DNA from: Oreohelix idahoensis
Lineage: Eukaryota; Mollusca; Gastropoda; Stylommatophora; Oreohelicidae
Assembly (NCBI GenBank): GCA_024509875.1
Contig: JAMPIV010022933.1
Coordinates: forward strand, 62,001-126,000
Reading direction: 5' to 3'
Length of the DNA: 64,000 bases
This document shows, piece by piece, positions 55,766-64,000 of this stretch (position 1 is its first letter; every line of letters starts with the position of its first letter). The position numbers and the translations under genes are program-made. The notes beneath the pieces were generated by a model that ran no database searches, had not been told where the DNA came from, and worked only from the letters and a program-made list of their open reading frames with translations.

Positions 55766-58540
55766 GAAGGCCGACCCAAGGTGCCTTGAAGTGGTGGGTC
55801 GGCTTGAGTGCTTTGGTGATATAGTGAGCTACATCAGTGGGAGCTTTTGCTCCTGATCGGTTCAGCCATGCTGAGCAGATCTTCTTCTTCTTCTTTGTTC
55901 ATCCTGAAAAGGACGTTGGTTGCGTTGTGTCCGTTTACAGTGAAGCTGCGATATTTGCGCCTTTCGGCCGACACATCCGACTCCAGCATGGCATTTTTGG
56001 GACCGGGTTAGCCTTCCCTCTTCGATCCCTACTCACTCAGCCAGACTGCAGTGATGCAGCCTGTTTCCAGGACCACCATTTGGAGATGGAGTAGGGTCTT
56101 GGTCAGCTCTGGTTCGCTGACCCTGACGCAAGCAGTCTAGCTATGGGTCGCTAACTGCATTCCCCACTGTTGACGCGTCTTAGGTCCCTAAGATCAGATT
56201 TTGAGCAGATTAAAATGGAAGGGACAGACAAAGTGGGCACATCTCTTTCCTCCAGGTTAAAGGAGGTTGGAGAACAGGACTGACAACCCTGCCGGGGAAA
56301 AAACCTATTTGCCACATAAACTGAAATAGTTGTGGAAATAAGTAAAAGCCAGAGACAGAAAATACCCTCGCAAGAGGAACGTATGACGTAGGGACCTGAT
56401 GAAAGCCAGTCAATGGAAGTCAGGCCGCCGACACCACTTCTAACGACGAAGGTAAAAATTAGAATAGGCACCTGGAACATACGGACAATGCAGGAGGCCG
56501 GAAGACAGCACTGGTAGCTGGAGAGATGAGACGATATGGAATAAGACTCTTAGGACTAGCAGACATGAGAATAAATGGAACTGGTGAATTTACAACCAAT
56601 ACAGGGGAAAATGTCATTCATTCAGGACACAAGGATGAAGACCACACACACACACACATAAGGTGTTGCTATAATGATGTCCCAGGAAGCCAGAAGAGCA
56701 CTACTAGAATGGGAATCAATATCATCCAGGATAATAAAGGCAAGATTCCAGAGAAATGGAAGAAAAATCACCATTATTAAATTTTATGGCCCTACAAATA
56801 ATGCAGATGAAGATACGAAGCAAGATGTTTATGATGAACTCCAAGGAACATTGGACAGAACACACAGGAGAGACATTATGATAGTAATGGGAGATTTAAT
56901 TGCAAAAGTAGGAGTAGACAACAAAAACTGGGAACTAATCATGGGAAAGAATGGCATAGGAAACAGAAATGAAAATGAAGAACTCTTTGTAAACTTTTGT
57001 GATTTGAATGACCTGGTCATCGGAAGGACTATCTTTCCACACAAAGACATGCACAAGACCACATGGAACTCCCCAAATGGTCACACGCAAAACCAGATAG
57101 ACCACTTCACCATAGAAAGAAAATGGAGACGCTGCCTACAATATGTTAGAGTAAAGAGAGGAGCTGATGTAGCGTCAGACTACCACCTTCTCCTAGCGTC
57201 ACTGAGGATACAATTTAGGGCGCACAAAGACAGACCAGGAAGAGCAAGCCTGAAATATAATACCCAGAACCTTATGAGCAAAGACACAAGAGTTCAGTTC
57301 AACCTAAAGTTAAGAAATAGATTTTAAGCACTGGAGAACCTTGAAGAGGAAAGTATAGATAATCATTGGTGCCACAATTCAGGAATCATACAGGAATACA
57401 TGTGAAAAACTTCTTGGCAAATGAAATAAATAACAGAAGGAATGGCTCACAGAAGACACATGGAACCACATTAGAGAAAGAAGTAAACAACTGTAAAGAT
57501 GCAGAAGAGAAAACACAACTGCTCACAATATAATGGGAGCTAAACAGGAAAGGGAAAAAGAGTGTCATGCAAGATAAAAGAGAATTTATTAAAAAAACTT
57601 ACAGAGGAAGCCGAGATTGCAACAAAAAAGGTGACTTGAAAACATTATATAATATCACCAGAACTTTATCTAAGAAACATCAAAACCACAATACAACAGT
57701 GAAGAGCAGAGAAGGACAAAACATTAGCAATGAAGAGAAACAAAGGGCCAGATGGGCTGAATCCTAAACCGAAACCAACCAATACAGCAACCCATCATAG
57801 AACCAGCAGAAGAACCCCTACAGTGCAACATGAACCCACCCACTAAACAAGAGATCTCTTGGGCAATAAAACAGCTAAAAAATGGGAAGGCTGCAGGGCC
57901 AGATGGAATACCACCAGAAGCCCTGAAGGCAAATATACCATACAGAGTTACTATATTACTACAGAGTTGCTACACCAAGTCTTCAAGAAAATCTGGGAAA
58001 AAGAGGCCATCCCAAAGAGCTGAAAGGACGGCCACATTAAAAAGCTGCCAAAGAAAGGAAACTTGACTGTATGTGGCAACTGGAGGGGTATACTGCTAGC
58101 TGTGGTTGGAAGAATTTTGACCAGAGTTTTGATAGACCGTATTACGAAGGCGGTGGATGACAAACTCAGAGAAGAGCAGGCAGGATTTCGTGCAAGATCG
58201 GAAGATCATCTACAGACCAGATAGCAACACTGAGAATCATTATAGAACAATCAAACGAATGGCAGACCCCCTTATATATAAATTTTGTTGACTTCGAAAG
58301 AAACTGTCGATAGTATAGACCGTACTGTGATATGGAAAATCCTGAGACATCATGGAATCACAGAGAAATTCATTAAAATCATTTACGATTTCTACCAGGA
58401 GGCCTCATGCAAAGTAGTGCACAAAGGAAAACTATCAGAGCCTTTCACAGTACACAGCGGGGTCAAACAGGGGTGTCTGCTATCACAAACAATTGTTCTA
58501 ATGGTCATAGACTGGTGTAGCAAAATATGCGAGAATAAAC
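55766..58540 (+). pseudogene. Degraded LINE, endonuclease plus partial RT
   Basis: The 5' leader has 'agtgggagcttttgctcctg', a diverged match to the leader of the 20030 LINE. The endonuclease begins near 56460 (RIGTWNIRTMQEAG) and continues in a frame from 56674 with IIKFYGPTNNADEDT, MGDLIAKVG, NDLVIGRTIFPHKDMHKTTW, NQIDHFTIERKWRR and RGADVASDYH, where the last catalytic His-bearing SDHH is changed to SDYH. RT pieces follow out of frame: KQLKNGKAAGPDGIPPEALK, then DSIDRTVIWKILRHHGI and SGVKQGCLLSQ. It ends before YADD. Multiple stops and shifts; inactive and older than the 20030 copy. Confidence 0.88.
55881..56201 (-). mobile_element. (GAA)n-tailed retroposon inside the LINE leader
   Basis: Plus strand starts with a CTT run. 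Flanked by the exact 9-bp duplication 'tgagcagat' (55872-55880 and 56202-56210). The body does not resemble the 2819/28165 family beyond the tail. Non-coding. Confidence 0.75.
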
Positions 58541-58880
58541 GCTCAATTCAGTAAGATCTGGGCATAAAACGATAATAAATACATTTGCCCGCATGTGTCT
58601 GACGGTTGTCATCTTCAAAGCCAGCACCGCTGCCTTTTGCACAGTGCTAAGCCTAGAGAACGATTTCACGGAAAAAGTCTGACAAGCTTTAGTTTCGTTT
58701 TCGACAAACACTACTAATAGTTAACCTTTGCCCAATCTGCTGATTACACTTTGTAAGTCTAGCCTTACAATTAACTATTGGCGGAAGTATACCGCAATAT
58801 AGCTATCTGAAGTAACACTTTTTGTCAACTTTGTAGCAAAATCAGTAGTAATCCTTACATTTTTTGGTAATATTACACGA
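58541..58880. other. Intergenic, nothing recognised
   Basis: No gene or repeat noticed. Confidence 0.5.
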
Positions 58881-58893
58881 TACAATGCTAAAC

Positions 58894-59022
58894 ATCATCT
58901 CATAATCGGAACCTCTTCTACCCCGTGAAACGAGGTGTAGAGGGTACCCAAGTGCACAAGGCCCATGGGCGGGACATGTAATCAAAGTGACTTGGCAAAC
59001 AGGTGATTAGCCCATTGTGCCC
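58894..59022 (-). mobile_element. 129-bp retroposon with the shared head and another tail
   Basis: Flanked by an exact 13-bp duplication, 'tacaatgctaaac' (58881-58893 and 59023-59035). The right (5') part 'ggcaaacaggtgattagccc' matches the heads of the retroposons at 2819 and 28165. The left (3') part is different ('cttctaccccgtgaaacgag', plus-strand start 'atcatct'), so its tail resembles (GAT)n rather than (GAA)n. Confidence 0.85.
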
Positions 59023-59035
59023 TACAATGCTAAAC

Positions 59036-60758
59036 TAGTAACGCAAATTCTTAAACCCGCCCCGTCTACCCCGCTTCGATGACACAGTCTGCAACGCATA
59101 TATTCACACTGCGAAAAAGCCAGCCACGGCGTAACCACGCAGACAGTTTTATTTCCTCCTAGGGTAGCATTTCTAATGTAACTAACACAAGTAGTTATTG
59201 GAAAAAATACATGCTCGCAAGATGAAAGAGAGGAAGATGGCGGACTTGTGTAAAATTTTAGTTGACGATGGACGATGAAATAAATTGGAAATTTTAAACC
59301 ATTAGGAAGTTCCCCATAAGAATTATATAGTAGTGTGACGTAAAGTTAGCTGAGTAAGAATGTACTTTAAAATATATGATATTCCCAGTAATAGAGAAGT
59401 TATTGAAGAAAAACTAATATGTAGGAAAACACGACCACACACACTGGCGTTCCTGCTCATGTTTTTTTTGGTAACGTTAGGGGGACGCGAGCTGGAAAAA
59501 GAGGCAGGGAGGTACATTCAAATTAGCTTGAGGTGAACAGAGTATGAATGGGAAAGGGAAACGGTAGGAGAAATGTAATCTAACGTGATATCTTTTGTAT
59601 TGGGCATGACTAGAGCAGACTAGCCAATCCATCACCAGTTATTCAAAATTATTCTGGGTTTTTCATTCAAACTGCATTTGAATTCAAGTAGTAGAACGTT
59701 ACGATTGGCTGGACTGGTAGATATTAGCAAAAGGCTTTGATTATTCATTGCCAGTTGAACTAATATTTTTATACAGATACGCTGAAAAACAGCTGTGTTA
59801 ATTATAAACTTAAATGAAGAATCAAGTCACAGTCTGTACGATTCGGAGGAAGCTGAGGCCATTTCTTCACTAAATCAGCGTCATTTGTTTATATATTTCT
59901 TGATTGTGGTAAGGATATTTTATGAAATTTACTATGTTTGGTCCAACTACAAAAGTTAGATACTGCTTTTGGGGAAAAAGTGAAGAACATGTCGGAAGCA
60001 GACATTGTTGAGTCCACACATTAAACGGTATCTGACTGATGTATGTTGTTATGATTATGTTGACATATTATTGTATTAAAATAGTTTAGCAAGCCCCTGT
60101 GTTCAATGAACACTGTTAACATGCCTGAAGCAAATATAAGTAAAAAGATAGAAGAGAATATCATAAAAAAGGGAATGTGGTTACTCCACATTATTGTATG
60201 GAGGAAAAGTATGTGAACGTACAGTGGCGTATCTACTATAAGGACTTGAGGTGTGGTCACAACCAGGTGGGAGTCCTGTACGATTCGGGGCTAGTGCATT
60301 TGTAAGGCACGCGAGGCTGACCCCATACCCACGTAGGGAATTAAGTGTTAGAATAAATGATCAGAGATAAAAGGCCAGGGTGTCCTTTTGTTGCAGAGGG
60401 TCTATGTTCCTGTTGCCGGCTGGTGACAGGAAACCTGCTGAGTGCTTATAAACGCCAACCAGTCCCCAACCAGACTTATATGCTGTTGAATATCCAGTAG
60501 GAGCTTTGGCGATTGTTGAACTTGAAATTTCTGCAACTACCTATCGTATTATCTTACAACAAGGACTCTCAGGTGAAGAGTAAAACATCTGGTGCATCTC
60601 TGACATTCTCTTGTGTTTCAAAATATTACACAGGAATATTATGGGGGTAGGATGAACTACAGCCCTCATATACAGTGACTCTCTCGTTATATAAATACAG
60701 TGAATTAGCTTAATATTTCCTACAGGAAGAACAGTTATAAATACATAATAACTTTTAG
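59036..60758. other. Intergenic, no gene recognised
   Basis: Short unsupported frames only. A MITE-like end 'cagtggcgtatctacta' occurs near 60221, without a convincing partner. Confidence 0.5.
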
Positions 60759-60761
60759 TTA

Positions 60762-62943
60762 CACTGGCTAACAAAAAAAAATTTTTTTTTCTTTCTCTAA
60801 TATTTCTATGTTTTTCTGGTCAATTTTAATGCGCTGTTTTTAAATCTGCAAATCGTTTTTCTCTATCAGGTCGGGATCTCTAGAAATACGCAATTGAAGT
60901 TTTTTAACAACGCATACAGTATTACAACATCATTCGTACAAGAAGTATAACAGTTATGTAGGCTTGAATTTATTTGCAGTCGACTTTCGTCGGTGAATGG
61001 CATGTGGTACATCGCGATGAAGCATCCGACAATAATCGGCAAGCATGGTCACACTCCACCGTCCTTGATAACGTGACTCCATTACGGCGATATCTTGATG
61101 GAATCGTTCTCCATGTTCATCGCTGACTTCGCCAAGGTTGTCAGGGAAAAAAGTCAAGATGCGAATCGAGCAAATGGATTTTGAGGGACATGTTACAGCC
61201 CATAATTCTGTTTACATCTATGCACTGTTTAACAATATGCACATAGTCGACAGATTTGTAATTTCCCAGAAAGTTATCGACGATCGATTTGAATGTCATC
61301 CATGCGCGAAGTTCACTACCATGTAACAAGTTCTCGAATTGTTTGTCTGCAATAACTTTCCTAATCTGAGGTCCTACAAAGATACCTTCCTTTATCTTTG
61401 CATCGCTAACTTGCGGAAACTTTTCTCGAAGATAAGTGAAAGCTTTGCTCGTTTTATCTAACGCTTTTACAAAATTCTTCATGAGCCCCAACTTTATATG
61501 TAACGGTGGTAAAATGATGCTGTCGTTGTTAACTAATGGCTCGTGTATTACATTTTTATGCCCGAGCTGCATACGATCCCTGATAGGCCACACCTTTCTT
61601 GCATAATGTTCCTGTCTGTTGCGGCTGTCCCATTCACATAGGAAGCAACAAAATTTAGTATACCCAGTCTGCATGCCCGTGAGAATTGCAATGACCTTTA
61701 GGTCTCCACAAATCCGCCATTGGTAGTCATTGTACTTTATATTTGCCAAAAGTATAGCCATATTGTCATAAGTTTCTTTCATATGAACAGAGTAGGCGAC
61801 TGGAATTGATGACAATAAATTTCCGTTATGCAATAACACGGCTTTTAGACTAGTCTTGGAAGAGTCGATGAAAAGTCGTCATTCGTTGACTATGTGCTCA
61901 TGACCGAGGTGCACCATTAGACCGTGTACATCTTTGCAATAGCAAATGTCATCATCCATCTCAAAGTATTGAACAAGTTCTCTGTGTCTATGACGAAATT
62001 TAGATATCGGAATATTGGGCGCTAAAAGATTCCATTCTTTGAGTCGCGAACCGAGTAATTCCGCTTGTCCTTTGGTAAGAGCGAGATCACGTATTAGATC
62101 TGAAAGTTCTGAATGGTTAATTAAGTGAACACCATCATTCAGCGGTATATAATCCGAGTCAGAATTAGTTTCTAAAGCAGGTAAACTATCACTTTCTGAT
62201 GGTTCATTCACGTCCAACGAATATTGTTCTGGTGGTACTGGGATCAGACACGTGATTGGATCATGAGGCACTGGTTTCGAAACCGATTCAATATTTGGAT
62301 AAACCACAGACTTTCTAGTTTTAAAAGTGAAACCATGGATATTTGTCAAGCAGAAGTAACAATCAGTAGCGTGATTTGTCGGTTCACGCGATATTACTGG
62401 CACTCCAAAAAGCATCGACTTATGCTTCGGCGATTTTCGTAACCAACCTGCCAATGTATTTGCACAAGTCGAACAAACTGCATTTGGCTTCCAAGATTTA
62501 TTTGCATCATCAACTTTCGAATCGAAATAAAGTTCATATGCTTTCTTTAGTAATGGTGTAAAGTTTTTCTGGTGAACTCGATCGATAAAATATCCGCACA
62601 CGTAACAGAACAGATCAGCCGAATTTCTATAACTTCTAGAAGCCATATTTCGCTCAGAATTATTTCAAAATACAGTAACTATTTGAAAAATAGCGTAACA
62701 TATGTCATGCATCTTTTAGCAGTATAAAAATTAGAATTATTTTGCATTTTATTAATTTTTAATAAGTTATATAGTAAAAATGAAACGGAGCAAATAACGG
62801 TTTCCCAAAAATATATTTATTCACAAATATCTTAAGAACCCGATGTGATAGAGATAAACGGATTTCAAATTTGAAATCAGCGCAAGAAACTGACCTAAGA
62901 ACACTTATTCTTATATAAGAAAGAAAAATGTTGTTTGTCAGTG
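60762..62943 (-). mobile_element. Compact DNA-transposon candidate with CACTG ends
   Basis: Left end CACTGGCTAACAA and reverse complement of the right end CACTGACAAACAA agree at 11 of 13 positions. Both are bordered by TTA (60759-60761 and 62944-62946), a 3-bp target duplication. The single coding unit between them fills most of the 2.18 kb. CACTA/G ends and short target duplications are hallmarks of the CACTA-Mirage-Chapaev group, so this is my tentative class; the ends are short and chance similarity is not excluded. Confidence 0.6.
60955..62646 (-). pseudogene. Transposon-associated protein of a widespread invertebrate family
   Basis: ATG at 62646. About 563 codons if two lesions are ignored. 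The N-terminus has three CxxC pairs at residues 14/17, 58/61 and 96/99; the first two pairs have a spacing like insect ZAD zinc domains (inference). The middle contains LFIDSSKTSLKAVLLHNGN, CGDLKVIAILTGMQTGYTKF, CCFLCEWDSRNRQEHY and LPPLHIKLGLMKNFVKALD. The C-terminal part has LDSHLDFFP and SDEHGERFHQDIAVMESRYQ. I recall closely similar hypothetical proteins in many arthropod and other invertebrate genomes; no function is established to my knowledge. Lesions: a TGA near 61871 where relatives have Trp before RLFIDSS, and a one-base gain in a T6 run near 61148. Scattered Asp, Glu and His residues could form a nuclease site, unproven. Confidence 0.8.
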
Positions 62944-63394
62944 TTATTGGGCAGATTGTTTCCAACATTTTAAATTGTTCTTTTTCTGTAAACTATCTTG
63001 TCTTTGTTTTCAAAGACCTGTCCACAAGCTATGAATGGACAGGCAAAATAAATTGTAAATATTTTTTTTAAAGAAAAACTTATTTGCTAGTTATTAACTT
63101 CTTTAATAGAAACTTAAAGTGTTTGATTATTGTGTACCATCATTCATTTCTCCCCTAGACACTAGGTACACCATACACCATACACTAGAGCCAGAAGATT
63201 GACCATGTGAGACCTAGGGAGGTAGCTGTAGGTTCTCTGCACATAATTCATCATCATCATTTATAGAGTCAGAGGCCTACTTTTGCTTGACCTCACACGG
63301 TTATAGCAGACACCTTTTCATTCTTTTAGGATACCATCATAACCTCCCCAGCAAAATCAACTTTGCTACAACTGGGTTATGAGACAAACAACAG
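62944..63394. other. Intergenic
   Basis: No gene or clear repeat. Confidence 0.5.
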
Positions 63395-63715
63395 AAGGAG
63401 AGAAAAAAGGAAATACAGTGGACATTCAACAAACAGCTGGAGAATCATGAATTTGCAGATGATTTGTGCCTTCTATCACATAGACAGCAAGATATGCAGG
63501 AGAAAACAAATAGATTAGTGACAGAAGCAGCAAAGATGGGACTACGCATAAATGTAAAAAAAACAAAGGAAATGAGGATAAATAATAGGCAGATCATCTA
63601 TGATGATCAATGGTAAAGTTATTGAAGAAGTAGAAAGCTTGACATATCTGGGGAGTAACATTGACAAAGAAGGGGAAACCGATGGTGACGTCAGTGCTAA
63701 GATTGTGACGATATC
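63395..63715 (+). pseudogene. LINE reverse transcriptase fragment
   Basis: Plus-strand reading gives KEIQWTFNKQLE, then EFADDLCLLSHRQQDMQEKT (catalytic FADD near 63451), GLRINVKKTKEMRINN, and after a frameshift INGKVIEEVESLTYLGSNID. This is the palm and post-palm region of an endonuclease-reverse transcriptase LINE. Truncated at both ends and inactive. Similar in kind to the fragment at 24795-25415. Confidence 0.85.
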
Positions 63716-64000
63716 GTAGGTGCCCTTTTACATTTTTTTCTTTCTCTCTTACGTTATCCATTTATTTCTTCATTTTTCGCACATGAATTCATGCCATTGA
63801 CACTCCCTAAATTGCTATACCCTTTCTCACACTGCAATAGTCTTATTTCATTGGTAATTGACTTTCTTGAGGATTAATTGTAATAACTTAAGTGGTCGCA
63901 CCAGCTTGAATGCAGACGGTAAACGTGAAAGTAATGGTTGACTTTGACATAACTCATTTCCGACCCAGACAGAGCAGGCGGTTGACCACCTGTGTTTAGC
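63716..64000. other. Window end, nothing recognised
   Basis: AT-rich, no frame or repeat of note. Confidence 0.5.

Overview
This window is repeat-dense, AT-rich invertebrate DNA. I could not identify one ordinary host gene in it. Tail-bearing SINEs and non-LTR elements, (TA)n arrays, hAT, pogo/Tigger-like and Ty3-type elements together point to a metazoan with an expanded repeat load. A mollusc or other lophotrochozoan is my best guess, but a chelicerate cannot be excluded from sequence alone. There are no bacterial-type operons, rRNA genes, functional tRNA genes or CRISPR arrays.

Layout. 1-8.2 kb: dispersed repeats, a 48-bp minisatellite, a small hAT-like MITE, a tRNA-derived SINE broken by a second retroposon, and a 57-bp satellite. 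8.2-19.5 kb: a decayed hAT transposon (minus strand, matching ends and near-perfect 8-bp target duplication) whose transposase was split by a 9.6-kb LTR retrotransposon with almost identical 1567-bp LTRs. 20.0-23.35 kb: a non-LTR retrotransposon with an intact endonuclease/reverse-transcriptase frame, a (GAA)n tail and a 13-bp target duplication. 24.8-37 kb: fragments of other LINEs, short retroposons, several microsatellites and dispersed repeats. 40.0-44.7 kb: a pogo/Tigger-like element containing a broken transposase, an inserted LTR-element gag and a LINE 3' end. 44.9-54.6 kb: a second copy of the LTR retrotransposon, plus strand, flanked by the 5-bp duplication AATAC and itself carrying two smaller retroposon insertions. 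54.9-58.5 kb: an inverted LINE scrap and a degraded LINE. 60.8-62.9 kb: a compact DNA-transposon-like unit with CACTG ends and a widespread but poorly characterised protein. 63.4-63.7 kb: a further LINE fragment.

How it works together. The two large LTR elements share one protein plan: coiled-coil gag, an Arg/Asn/Tyr-rich linker with a CxxC...CGH motif instead of a CCHC knuckle, protease, integrase, reverse transcriptase, RNase H. Integrase lies upstream of reverse transcriptase, the Gmr1-type order, which is unusual among Ty3-like elements. Both copies are inactivated by different lesions. Because the elements nest in each other and have sister copies or sister LTRs that serve as empty sites, the order of several insertions and deletions can be read directly. 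The short retroposons share a 5' head but carry different LINE-like 3' tails, suggesting modular parasites of the local LINE machinery.
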